Positions 49,991 to 58,208 of a DNA stretch of 64,000 nucleotides are shown piece after piece. The position numbers and the translations under genes are program-made. Position 1 is the stretch's first letter; every line of letters begins with the position of its first letter. Under the pieces are notes generated by a model. It was not told the DNA's origin. It made no database searches and worked only from the letters and a program-made list of their open reading frames with translations. Source of the stretch: Leifsonia sp. NPDC080035 (lineage in GTDB: Bacteria > Actinomycetota > Actinomycetes > Actinomycetales > Microbacteriaceae); assembly GCF_040050925.1 (NCBI RefSeq), contig NZ_CP157390.1, positions 1,364,001 to 1,428,000 of the forward strand. Direction: 5' to 3'.

Positions 49991-50043
49991 TTTGGCACAA
50001 ATCGCGGTAGCCGGCGCCGGTTTGCGAACATGTGGCACAAATA
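49991..50043. repeat. Short direct repeat after motB
   Basis: ATTTGGCACAAAT (49991-50003) and ATGTGGCACAAAT (50031-50043) are 40 bp apart and differ at one base. They lie between the stops of motB and the convergent fetB-like gene. Complementary GCGGTAGCC (50005-50013) and GGCTACCGC (50067-50075) could also pair across them as a terminator. Confidence 0.45.
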
Positions 50044-50067
50044 ACCGTGCCCGGATCGGCGCGACGG

Positions 50068-50817
50068 CTACCGCAACCGCGCCGGGCGCACCCGCACCGG
50101 CGCGAGCCACGCGGCGACGATCACTGCGGTGATCGACCCGGCGCACATGATCGCCGCGAGCACGACCACCTGGAACCGGCCGGCCTCCAGCGGCGACACC
50201 CCACCGAAGATCGCCCCGACGAACGCACCGGGCAGGGTGACGAGGCCGGTCGTCTTCGTCTGGTCGACGCTCGGGATGAGCGCGGAGTAGACGGCGGACC
50301 TGGCCTGCTCGAGCGTGGACTGGCGCGGGGTGGCACCGAGCGCGAGCCAGCCCTCCACCTCCTCCCAGTGGTCGTCGACGGCCTCGGTGAAGCGACGGCC
50401 GGAGAGGGTCGCGATGCTCATCGCGTTGCCGATGACGATGCCGCCGATCGCCAGCGCGTACCGTGCGCTGAACTCGATCGCGCCGGTGGCGAAGACGATG
50501 CCGAAGGTGACGATCACGCCCGCCGCCATGGCGGTCGCCATCATCACGCCGTGCGGCAGCGACCAGCCGATGCGATGCGTGGCGGTCGCCGCGGCCACGC
50601 CGAACATCACCAGCAGCGCCAGCGCCACCCAGAGCGGGCTCGTGATGACGCCGGCGAGGATCACGCTGATGACGGCCAGCTGGGCGGCGCCGCGCAGGAT
50701 GGCCAGGAGCGGAGCCCAGCGGTGCGGCACCCGGTAGGCGGACAGCACGGCGGTGGCGAGCAGCGCCAGCAGGGCGACCCCGAGCAGGGTCGGGGCAAGC
50801 TCGCGGACGATCGGCAC
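50068..50817 (-). CDS. FetB/UPF0014-type ABC transporter permease
   Basis: 249-aa polytopic membrane protein with about seven hydrophobic segments. Family stretches RGAAQLAVISVILAGVI, GNAMSIATLSGRRF and the ALGATPRQSTLEQARSAVYSALIPSVDQTKTTGLVTLPGAFVGAIFGG region are clear. In E. coli FetB pairs with ATPase FetA in iron export. No ATPase gene is next to it here. It stands alone between the motility genes motB and flgE. Confidence 0.88.
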   Translation of the reverse strand: MPIVRELAPTLLGVALLALLATAVLSAYRVPHRWAPLLAILRGAAQLAVISVILAGVITSPLWVALALLVMFGVAAATATHRIGWSLPHGVMMATAMAAGVIVTFGIVFATGAIEFSARYALAIGGIVIGNAMSIATLSGRRFTEAVDDHWEEVEGWLALGATPRQSTLEQARSAVYSALIPSVDQTKTTGLVTLPGAFVGAIFGGVSPLEAGRFQVVVLAAIMCAGSITAVIVAAWLAPVRVRPARLR

Positions 50818-50880
50818 GGGACGAGCCTAGTGATGCGGCCGGAAAGGGAGGACGGGGACGGGCAACACGCCGCCGGATGC

Positions 50881-50931
50881 CGGAACCGGAGGACGAATCG
50901 GCGCGAATCGACCGAATGTCCTCCGTTTCCG
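50881..50931. terminator. Hairpin downstream of flgE
   Basis: CGGAACCGGAGGAC (50881-50894) pairs with GTCCTCCGTTTCCG (50918-50931), one mismatch, with further partial pairing inside (CGAATCGG...CCGAAT). It lies 12 nt past the flgE stop, so it could end the flgB-flgE transcript. CAACACGCCG at 50863 is shared with the repeat at 3584-3653. Confidence 0.5.
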
Positions 50932-50942
50932 ACGCCCGAGGA

Positions 50943-52118
50943 TCAGCGCTTGAGGTTCGTCAGCTCCTGCAGCACCTCGTCAGAGGTGGTGATGATGCGG
51001 GCGTTCGCCTGGAAGCCGCGCTGAGCGACGATCAGGTTCGTGAACTCCTGGGACAGGTCGACGTTCGACATCTCGAGGGAGCCGCCCTGGAGGTTGCCGA
51101 GGCCGTCCTCCCCCGGGCCGCCCACCTGCGCCGCGCCCGAGTTGACCGTGGCGCGGTAGGTCGAGCCACCGGCCTTCTCCAGGCCGCCCGGGTTGACGAA
51201 GGTCGCCAGCGCGATGCGGCCGACGGCCTGCTTGTCGCCGTTGGAGAAGAGGCCGATGATCGTGCCGTCCTTGGAGAGGGTGAAGGATTCGAGCGTGCCC
51301 GCCGCGCGGCCGTTCTGATCCTTGAACGCGACCGTCGTCATCCCCGCGTAGCCGGTGCTGGTCGACAGGTCCACGGTGATGCCGCCGATGGCGAGGGAGC
51401 CGCCGGCCGGGTCGAGCACGCCGTTCGTGAAGGTGAGCGTCGCGTTGCCGGTCGCGCCGTTCGCGTCCTTGCCCGCGACATCCCAGCCGGCGGCGGTCTT
51501 CGTGAAGGTCAGGGTGAGCTTGCGCTCGGCGCCGTTGACGTCGTAGACGGAGACGTCGCGCACCAGCTCGTCGCCGGTCTTGGCGTCCGACGGCAGGTTG
51601 CCGGTGACGGACGCGGTGCTGGTCGCCGACGCGGGCGCGACGGCCTTCAGCGGGATCGTGACGTCGGTGAGCGCGCCGCCCTGCTGCACGACGCCGTTGA
51701 CGGCGTTCCAGCCCTGCAGGATCGCGCCGCCGGGGCCGACCAGGCGGCCGAGCGCGTCCGGATCGAACGAGCCGGCACGGGTGTAGACGGTCTCGCCGCC
51801 GACCTTGGTGACGAAGAAGCCGTCGCCGTTGATCATCATGTCCGTGGGCCGGCCGGTCGCCTGCGCCGCGCCCTGGGTGAAGTTGGTGGAGATGCCCGCG
51901 ACGAGCACACCGAGGCCGATCTGGGCCGGGTTGGTACCGCCGGTCTGCGCCTGCGGTCCGCCGGCGCCCTGGACCAGCTGGGAGAGCGTGTCCTGGAACT
52001 GCACGGCCGACGACTTGAACGCCGTGGTGTTGACGTTGGCGATGTTGTTGCCGGTGACATCGAGCATGGTCTGGTGCGAGCGGAGTCCGGAGATACCGGA
52101 GTAGAGCGAACGGAGCAT
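50943..52118 (-). CDS. flgE: Flagellar hook protein FlgE
   Basis: 391-aa axial protein. Starts MLRSLYSGISGLRSHQTMLDVTGNNIANVNTTAFKSS, the rod/hook N-terminal signature, and ends with the matching C-terminal helix (LSQEFTNLIVAQRGFQANARIITTSDEVLQELTNLKR). The middle region encodes the hook domains. Start has AAAGG upstream. Hook length is set by FliK, encoded upstream in the same operon. Confidence 0.95.
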   Translation of the reverse strand: MLRSLYSGISGLRSHQTMLDVTGNNIANVNTTAFKSSAVQFQDTLSQLVQGAGGPQAQTGGTNPAQIGLGVLVAGISTNFTQGAAQATGRPTDMMINGDGFFVTKVGGETVYTRAGSFDPDALGRLVGPGGAILQGWNAVNGVVQQGGALTDVTIPLKAVAPASATSTASVTGNLPSDAKTGDELVRDVSVYDVNGAERKLTLTFTKTAAGWDVAGKDANGATGNATLTFTNGVLDPAGGSLAIGGITVDLSTSTGYAGMTTVAFKDQNGRAAGTLESFTLSKDGTIIGLFSNGDKQAVGRIALATFVNPGGLEKAGGSTYRATVNSGAAQVGGPGEDGLGNLQGGSLEMSNVDLSQEFTNLIVAQRGFQANARIITTSDEVLQELTNLKR

Positions 52119-52145
52119 TGCGCTGCCTTTCTGTGTGTCGCCGTG

Positions 52146-52601
52146 TCAGGCGGACGCCGGAGCCGGCGTCGACGTGGTGGGGGTGACGACGCCGAGGATG
52201 GCGTCCAGGTTGATCTGCTTGTCGCCGACGGTGACGACGGGAACGGCACCGGCGTAGGAGACGGAGGAGGCGATCCCGGTCTGGGTGTCGCCGTTCTTGT
52301 CGAGGTAGCTCACGGTGTGGCCGATGAGAGCGGCAGCGGAGGTGCGCATCTGCAGCGCGAACGCCTCCTGGTTGGTGGTGTCCATGTTGGTGAGCTTCTC
52401 CATCATGGCCAGCTGCGTCGTCTGCGCGATCATCTGGTTGGTGTCCATCGGCGAGCTCGGGTCCTGGTTGCGCAGCTGCGTGACGAGCAGCTGCATGAAC
52501 GCCTCGCCGTCGAGCGACTGCTTCGGCGTGCGCGTCGGCGCTGTGGTGTAGATGCCGCCGGTGGGGGCGGTGTCGGTTCCGGTGACGGGGTCGACGGCCA
52601 C
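52146..52601 (-). CDS. flgD: Flagellar hook assembly scaffold FlgD (short form)
   Basis: 151-aa hook-cap scaffold. The N-terminal domain has EAFMQLLVTQLRNQDPSSPMDTNQMIAQTTQLAMMEKL. Only one small beta domain follows (GHTVSYLDKNGDTQTG...), whereas Gram-negative FlgD is about 220 aa with an added Fn3-like domain; the short form is usual in Gram-positives. GTG 52601 has AAAGGAG. Confidence 0.94.
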   Translation of the reverse strand: MAVDPVTGTDTAPTGGIYTTAPTRTPKQSLDGEAFMQLLVTQLRNQDPSSPMDTNQMIAQTTQLAMMEKLTNMDTTNQEAFALQMRTSAAALIGHTVSYLDKNGDTQTGIASSVSYAGAVPVVTVGDKQINLDAILGVVTPTTSTPAPASA

Positions 52602-52619
52602 GGTGGCTCCTTTCGGTGT

Positions 52620-54077
52620 CTAGACGATGAGGTCGATGGAGTGGGCGCGACCGTCGCCGGACGGCGCGCGGTCGATGGTCGGTGTGCGGCGCTGCTCCGC
52701 GTCGGAGGCGTCGGACGCGTCGCGGTGTTCGCCGCCGCCGGGCACGGTCGGCCGCCAGCCGCCCGGTGCGTCCCGCTGCGGGGAGGGCTGACTCTGAGCG
52801 GACAGGTCGAGCGTGCCGGACAGGCCGGCGCCGCCCATGTCGCGCCGCAGGTCGGGGAGGATCGCGCGCAGCGCATCCCGGCCCGCCTCGGTGGGCGCGA
52901 AGAGTTCGACGCGGACGCCCTCTGCCCCGACGTGCGCCCGCACGGTGACGGGGCCGAGGTTGTCCGGGGTCACGTGCACGGTCATCACGTGCTCGCCGCG
53001 ACCGGCCGCAGCCAGCGTGAACACCGGCCGGGCCAGCTGGGAGCCGAGGGTCGGCGTCGGCATGCCCGTCGTGGTCGCGGGGGCCGCCGGTGCGGACGCC
53101 GCGGCCGGAGCGACGCTCGGAGCGGGAGCGGCGGCGACCGCGGGGCCCGGCTGCAACGCCTCGGGCGCCGCCGCCGTGACGACGACCGGCTGCTGCTGGT
53201 GGCGGTCCGGGGTTCCCGAGCCCTGCTCCCCGGCGCCGCTCGATGGCGATGCGGGGACGGGCTGAGCGGACGCGGCCGCAGCGGCGGCGCCGCCGGCGGG
53301 AGCGGCCGACGGTGCGGTGTCGGCCGGTGCAGCGACCCCAGCGGGGAGCGCTGCCGCCGTATCCGCCGTCGCGGTCGTCCGCGGGGCGGCCGGTGCCTGC
53401 GCATCCCCGGTGGATGCGGGCGCCACTCGTGCCGGGGCGGGGGCGCGCTGCGGGGCGGGAGCGTCGGCGGAGGCGTCCGAGCCGGCGCGCGCGGGCTCGG
53501 CTGAGAGCGAGGCGGGGACGGCCGAGGGGATGTCCTGGGCCGTCGGCTCCGGCGCTGGTCCGGCGGCGGCCGGCAGCGCGCCGGCCGCGGCCGTGGCCGT
53601 GGCCGGGGCCGTGGCGACGGGCGCGGGAGCGACGGGAGCCGCCTCTGCGCCGGTCGGAGCCGAGGACGCGATCGGTGCGGCGGGCGCGGCCGGGACGGGA
53701 GCGGCCACCGCCGCCTCGAGAGCCGCGGCCGGATCCGGCGTCGCCGGAGAGGCCGCCGCCGTCGGGGCCGCCTCTGTCCCGGTCGCGGTGACGTCCGGCG
53801 TTCCGGCATCGTCCTTCGCCGCGGGCGTCGTCGTCCCCTGGGCCGGCGTCGCGTGCCGCGCCGTGCGGGCGTGCACCGGCTTCGCGTCCCGCGGCTGGTC
53901 ATGGTCCGCGCGCCCGGGCCGGGCATCCGGGCGGGGCCCCGGGTCGTGCGCGGGCGCCGCGCCGCGCAGGAACGCCGCGAACGCATCCCCGCCGCCCGGC
54001 TTCGCGGCCTTGGCACCGGTCCCCGCGGCCGAGGGCGTGGATGCGGGGGCCGGCGAAGCCGCCGCCACCGGGCTCAC
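52620..54077 (-). CDS. fliK: Flagellar hook-length control protein FliK
   Basis: 485-aa protein dominated by Ala/Pro/Thr-rich disordered sequence (about 10-330), as expected for a molecular ruler. The C-terminal Flg_hook domain (about 345-430) is recognisable: VTPDNLGPVTVRAHVGAEGVRVELFAPTEAGRDALRAILPDLRRDM. It is exported and signals FlhB to switch substrate. GTG 54077 overlaps the NlpC/P60 gene stop. Composition alone explains the many open frames on the other strand. Confidence 0.9.
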   Translation of the reverse strand: MSPVAAASPAPASTPSAAGTGAKAAKPGGGDAFAAFLRGAAPAHDPGPRPDARPGRADHDQPRDAKPVHARTARHATPAQGTTTPAAKDDAGTPDVTATGTEAAPTAAASPATPDPAAALEAAVAAPVPAAPAAPIASSAPTGAEAAPVAPAPVATAPATATAAAGALPAAAGPAPEPTAQDIPSAVPASLSAEPARAGSDASADAPAPQRAPAPARVAPASTGDAQAPAAPRTTATADTAAALPAGVAAPADTAPSAAPAGGAAAAAASAQPVPASPSSGAGEQGSGTPDRHQQQPVVVTAAAPEALQPGPAVAAAPAPSVAPAAASAPAAPATTTGMPTPTLGSQLARPVFTLAAAGRGEHVMTVHVTPDNLGPVTVRAHVGAEGVRVELFAPTEAGRDALRAILPDLRRDMGGAGLSGTLDLSAQSQPSPQRDAPGGWRPTVPGGGEHRDASDASDAEQRRTPTIDRAPSGDGRAHSIDLIV

Positions 54078-54847
54078 AGCGAGCCGCCCTTCACGAGGGA
54101 CGCGAAGAGCGCCTGGAGCATCGCCGCCTGCGACGAGCCGGCCGATCCGGCCGATCCCGACGACGTCAGTCCCGAGAGCGACGACAGCCCACTCAGCCCG
54201 CCGAGCGACGACAGCCCGGAGAGCGCGGACACGGATGACGATGCGGCCGACGCCGACGCCGCCGACGCCTGCGGCACCACCCGCCGGATGGTCACGATGT
54301 CCGAGTCGTCCATCCAGTTGTCCACGAGGCTGACATTGCGCCCCTCGCTCGGCGCGTGGATGACCTTGCCGTTCCCGGCGTAGATCACGATGTGCTCGCC
54401 GCCGTTGGTCACGATCAGGTCGCCCGGCTGCGCCTGCGCCAGCGACGGCACCTCGGTGCCGACCGTCGACTGACCGGACACGAGTCGCGGCACGTCGATG
54501 CCGAGGTCCTTGAAGACCCGCTGTACGAGGCCCGAGCAGTCGAGCCCCGACGCGCTGGTGCCGCCGAACACGTACGGCACCCCCAGGTACTTCTTCGCGT
54601 CGGCCACCACGTCGGCGCCGGTGACGGCGCCTCCGCCGGCCGTCGCGTCGCTCGCCCCTGTGGTGCCGAGGGCTCCCGCGAGCGCATCCGCGAAGTCCGT
54701 CGCGCTCGTGCCCGCGGTGCCGCTCGACGCCGACACCGACGCCGACACCGACGCCGACGATGTCGCCGTGGTCTTCCCCACGCCGTCCAGCTGCACCAGC
54801 GTCGCCTGGATCTGTGCGATCCGGCCGATGGCATCCGTCACGCTCAC
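54074..54847 (-). CDS. NlpC/P60 peptidoglycan hydrolase encoded in the flagellar operon
   Basis: 257-aa protein. A short N-terminal helix (SVTDAIGRIAQIQATLVQLDG) resembles flagellar rod/hook basal proteins and lacks a Sec signal. The NlpC/P60 domain (about 78-195) has catalytic Cys in LDCSGLVQRVF, His in GGEHIVIYAG and a third polar residue near HAPSEG. The C-terminal tail is Ser/Gly-rich and ends SQAAMLQALFASLVKGG. It probably opens peptidoglycan for rod growth, replacing FlgJ, and may leave through the flagellar export system. GTG overlaps the fliJ stop. Confidence 0.87.
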   Translation of the reverse strand: MSVTDAIGRIAQIQATLVQLDGVGKTTATSSASVSASVSASSGTAGTSATDFADALAGALGTTGASDATAGGGAVTGADVVADAKKYLGVPYVFGGTSASGLDCSGLVQRVFKDLGIDVPRLVSGQSTVGTEVPSLAQAQPGDLIVTNGGEHIVIYAGNGKVIHAPSEGRNVSLVDNWMDDSDIVTIRRVVPQASAASASAASSSVSALSGLSSLGGLSGLSSLSGLTSSGSAGSAGSSQAAMLQALFASLVKGGSL

Positions 54848-55290
54848 GCCTCTCCCCTTCCGTCGCCCGCTGCCTTCTCGCGCAGCCACGCGCCCGTCGC
54901 GATCTCGTCGATGGCCGCCTGCTCGGCGCCGAGCTCCCCCGCCACGACCTCGGCCCTGTGCCGGGTCTCCAGCTTCTCCAGGCCGACGGCGCGCTTCTTC
55001 GCCTCGGTGAACGCGGCCTGCGCGACCACGGCCTGCTCCTCGGCCTGCTCGGCGAGCACCGAGAGGTCGGTCAGCATGCTCCGTGTGGATGCACGCGCCG
55101 CGGCGAGCGCGAACAGCGTCGACGAGTCCGTCGCCTCCACGGGTACCGCGTGCAGCGCCGCGATCGCGCTCGCCTGCCGGTCCTGCGCCGTGCGGCGCAG
55201 TGCGTTCGCGGCGGCGAGGTCGCTCGCCGCGTGCTCCTTCTCGATCTGGCGGAGCCGCAGCAGCCCGGCCAGGGGGAACGCTCGTGCCAT
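54844..55290 (-). CDS. fliJ: Flagellar export chaperone FliJ
   Basis: 148-aa protein, almost entirely charged helix, consistent with the FliJ coiled coil that sits in the FliI hexamer. Starts MARAFPLAGLLRLRQIEKEHAASDLA, the usual FliJ N-terminus. Sequence is otherwise poorly conserved; position between fliI and fliK supports the call. ATG shares one nt with the fliI stop. Confidence 0.9.
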   Translation of the reverse strand: MARAFPLAGLLRLRQIEKEHAASDLAAANALRRTAQDRQASAIAALHAVPVEATDSSTLFALAAARASTRSMLTDLSVLAEQAEEQAVVAQAAFTEAKKRAVGLEKLETRHRAEVVAGELGAEQAAIDEIATGAWLREKAAGDGRGEA

Positions 55291-56603
55291 CAGACCACTC
55301 CCATCCCTGCGACGAGGGCGCCGAGGCGCCCCCACGATTCCGTCAGCGGGGCCGGCTCGCCGATGCCCTGGCGCAGGAACGCGTTGATCGCGTCCTCGTT
55401 CGCCACTGCGGCGTCCACCCGCGCGTTCGTTCCCGGCTTGTACGCGCCGACGTCGAGCAGGTCCTGCGCGCCGACCTTGGCGGCCAGGATGCTGCGGAGC
55501 GCCGTCGCCGCCGCCCGCTGCTCCGGCGTCGTCACGCGGGACGCCAGCCGCGAGACCGAGCCGAGCACGTCCACGGACGGGAAGTGCCCCACCACCGACA
55601 GCCGGCGGTCGAGCACGACGTGCCCGTCGAGGATGCTGCGGGCGGCGTCGGCGATCGGCTCGTTGTGGTCGTCGCCGTCGACGAGCACCGTGTAGAGGCC
55701 GGTGATCGAACCGGTCACGCCGGTCCCCGCGCGCTCCAGCAGCTGGGCGAGCAGGGAGAACGTCGACGGCGGGTAGCCGCGCGTCGCCGGCGGCTCCCCC
55801 GCCGAGAGCCCGATCTCGCGCTGCGCCATCGCGACGCGGGTCAGGGAGTCCATCATCAGCACGACGTCGCGGCCCTGGTCGCGGAACGCCTCGGCGATCC
55901 GCGTCGCGGCGAACGCGGCGCGCAGCCGCATCACGGCCGGCTCGTCCGAAGTGGCGACGACGACCACCGAGCGGGCGAGGCCGGCGGGACCGAGGTCGTC
56001 CTCCAGGAACTCGCGTACCTCGCGCCCGCGCTCGCCCACCAGGGCGATCACCGACACATCCGCCTCGGTGCCGCGGGCGATCATCGACAGCAGCGACGAC
56101 TTGCCGACTCCCGAGCCCGCGAACAGCCCGAGACGCTGGCCCCGCCCCGCGCTCACCATGGTGTCGAGCACGCGCACGCCGAGACCGAGCGGGCTCAGGA
56201 TGCGCGCCCGGCGCATCGCGTCCGGCGCACGGTTGTCGAGCGGGACGAACCCGTCCGGCTCGATCGGCCCGCGGCCGTCGACCGGGCGGCCGAGCGCGTC
56301 GATGACGCGGCCGAGCATCCCGGTGCCGGTCGGCACGAGCAGCGGCGTACGCACCGCGCGCACGGGAGCACCCGCCGCGACGCCGGTGAGCCGCCCGAAC
56401 GGCATGACCTTCGCCCCGGACGCCGTGGTCGCGACGACCTCCGCGTGGACACCCGGCTCGTCTCCGATCACCACGAGGTCGCCGATCGCGGCGGCGACGC
56501 CCTCGATCTCCGCGCCGAGCCCGACGACACCGGTCACCCGGCCGACGCGCTCCGGACGGGCGGCCGCCACGGCCGCCTGCCACCCCGCGAGCACCGCGCT
56601 CAT
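55290..56603 (-). CDS. fliI: Flagellum-specific ATPase FliI
   Basis: 437-aa F1-beta-like ATPase of the export apparatus. Walker A GLFAGSGVGKSSLL with Lys168, Walker B VVLMMDSLTRVAMAQRE, and GYPPSTFSLLAQLLERAG are intact. It forms a hexamer that primes export with FliH and FliJ. ATG overlaps the fliH stop by 4 nt. Confidence 0.97.
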   Translation of the reverse strand: MSAVLAGWQAAVAAARPERVGRVTGVVGLGAEIEGVAAAIGDLVVIGDEPGVHAEVVATTASGAKVMPFGRLTGVAAGAPVRAVRTPLLVPTGTGMLGRVIDALGRPVDGRGPIEPDGFVPLDNRAPDAMRRARILSPLGLGVRVLDTMVSAGRGQRLGLFAGSGVGKSSLLSMIARGTEADVSVIALVGERGREVREFLEDDLGPAGLARSVVVVATSDEPAVMRLRAAFAATRIAEAFRDQGRDVVLMMDSLTRVAMAQREIGLSAGEPPATRGYPPSTFSLLAQLLERAGTGVTGSITGLYTVLVDGDDHNEPIADAARSILDGHVVLDRRLSVVGHFPSVDVLGSVSRLASRVTTPEQRAAATALRSILAAKVGAQDLLDVGAYKPGTNARVDAAVANEDAINAFLRQGIGEPAPLTESWGRLGALVAGMGVV

Positions 56604-57202
56604 CCGATGGCACCCTTCGCGCGCTCGAGCGCCGCGTGGATGCGCCCGTCGAGCCAGCCGTCGGGAAGTTCGCCGATCGCATCCCCGGGAGCGAGCGCCG
56701 CGTCCGCGACGATGCGCGGCGCGCCCGGGCCGACGGCGTCGGCACCGCCGAGGAGCGCGACATCAGCCGGGTTCATCCTGACCACGGCGACCGCTCCCCC
56801 GGCCGGATCCTCGAGCACGCGCGCCACGGCCGCCCTCGCGGCGGCGACGCGATCGGACAGGGCATCGCCGACGACTGCGGACGCGAGCGAGAACGCGGCC
56901 TCCACGAGCGTCGCCTCCGCCTCCTCCAGCACCGGCACGGTCGCCTCGCGCAGCTCCACCGCCGCGGCTCGAAGAGCCGTCGCCAGCGCACGGGTCGCCT
57001 CGGCCGCCTCCGCCGCCTCGGCCGCGCGCGCACCCTCCGCCTCAGCCAGCCACGCCGCCTGCTCGGCGGCCGCGGCGCGCAGTCCGTCCGCGTACCCCGC
57101 CGAATAGCCGCGGGCGCGGGCGGCCGTCATCGTCGCCTGCTGGTCCTCGGTCTCGGCGAGCACAGGCACGGTGAGCGGCGCGAAGGCGACGTCATTCGAC
57201 AT
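56600..57202 (-). CDS. fliH: Flagellar assembly protein FliH
   Basis: 200-aa Ala/Glu-rich protein. A GYSAGYADGLRAAAAEQ segment recalls the GxxxG-type repeats of FliH; a long helix and the C-terminal FliI-binding domain (VVRMNPADVALLGG...GELPDGWLDGRIHAALERAKGAIG) follow. ATG 57202 (MSNDVAF) overlaps fliG by 11 nt. It is the FliI regulator and C-ring tether. Confidence 0.9.
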   Translation of the reverse strand: MSNDVAFAPLTVPVLAETEDQQATMTAARARGYSAGYADGLRAAAAEQAAWLAEAEGARAAEAAEAAEATRALATALRAAAVELREATVPVLEEAEATLVEAAFSLASAVVGDALSDRVAAARAAVARVLEDPAGGAVAVVRMNPADVALLGGADAVGPGAPRIVADAALAPGDAIGELPDGWLDGRIHAALERAKGAIG

Positions 57203-58208
57203 ACGCGTCCTCGTCCCCGCGCTGCACGGTGATCGCACCGGCGGCCTCCAGGTCGCGGATCGCGCGGACGATCGCCGCGCGAGCGTCCTCGACCTGCGAC
57301 AGGCGCACCGGGCCCAGGATGCGGATCTCGTCCTCCAGCACCTCGCGGTTGCGCTCGGACAGGTTGGTGGTGATGACCTCGGCGACGGCGTCCGGCGCGC
57401 CCTTCATGGCGACCGCGAGCACGGCCGCATCGACGCCGCGCAGCACCTGCTGCACGTCCCGCGCCTCGAGCCGGACGATGTCCTCGAAGGTCAGCATCCG
57501 CGAGCGGACCTCCTCGGCGAGCGCGGGGTCTCGCTGCTCGAGCGCCTCCAGCAACGCCTTCTCGGTGCCGGCGTCGGCGCGATTGATGATGTCGACGAGC
57601 GGCTGGATGCCGCCGACCGAGTCGGACGATGTGCGCGCCGCCACCACGGCGCTCGCGCGCTGCTTGAGCGTGTCCGCCACCACGCGCACGGCGTCCGGGC
57701 TCGGCGAGCCCATCGTCGCGATCGCGTGCGCGACCTCGGTCCGCGCCTGGTCGTCGAGGCCGGCCAGGATGCGCGACGCGTGGTCCGCGCGCAGGTGCGC
57801 GAGCACCAGCGCGCTGGTCTGCGGCAGCTCCCCCGCCAGCAGCATCTGGACCTGCCCCGGCTCGACCGCGTCGAGGAACTCGAACTGCTTGCCCGCCAGG
57901 CTCGACGCCACGCGGTTCAGCACCCCGGTCGCACGCTCGGCGCCGAACGAGGCCTCCAGCAGGCCGACCGCGATGTCCCGGCCGCCGCGCGTCACTGCTC
58001 CGCGCGTCGTGATGTCGTGGAACTCGTTCAGCGCCTTCTCCGCGACGCCCGGATCCACGCGGCGCAGCCGCAGGATCTCGGCGGTGATCTCGTCGGCCTC
58101 CTCGTCGGAGAACTGCTTCATCACCTGGGCCGCGCGCTGCTGGTCCATGTTCATCAGCACGACGGCGACCTTCTGCGCGCCGGTCAGCTGGCTCTTGGTG
58201 TCTGTCAT
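57192..58208 (-). CDS. fliG: Flagellar motor switch protein FliG
   Basis: 338-aa C-ring protein with N, middle and C domains. Starts with LTGAQKVAVVLMNMDQQRAAQVMKQFSDEE. The middle domain has an EQR-like QRDPALAEEVRSRMLTFEDIVRL segment, and the C-terminal torque helix contains LSERNREVLEDEIRILGPVRLSQVEDAR, with the charged residues that face MotA. Overlaps fliF by 4 nt. Confidence 0.97.
   Translation of the reverse strand: MTDTKSQLTGAQKVAVVLMNMDQQRAAQVMKQFSDEEADEITAEILRLRRVDPGVAEKALNEFHDITTRGAVTRGGRDIAVGLLEASFGAERATGVLNRVASSLAGKQFEFLDAVEPGQVQMLLAGELPQTSALVLAHLRADHASRILAGLDDQARTEVAHAIATMGSPSPDAVRVVADTLKQRASAVVAARTSSDSVGGIQPLVDIINRADAGTEKALLEALEQRDPALAEEVRSRMLTFEDIVRLEARDVQQVLRGVDAAVLAVAMKGAPDAVAEVITTNLSERNREVLEDEIRILGPVRLSQVEDARAAIVRAIRDLEAAGAITVQRGDEDAYVE

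Noticed and set aside
50877..53504. An 875-residue open frame opposite flgE, flgD and fliK
   Set aside because: The Ala/Pro-rich FliK and GC bias leave few stops on the other strand. No domain is recognisable in it.
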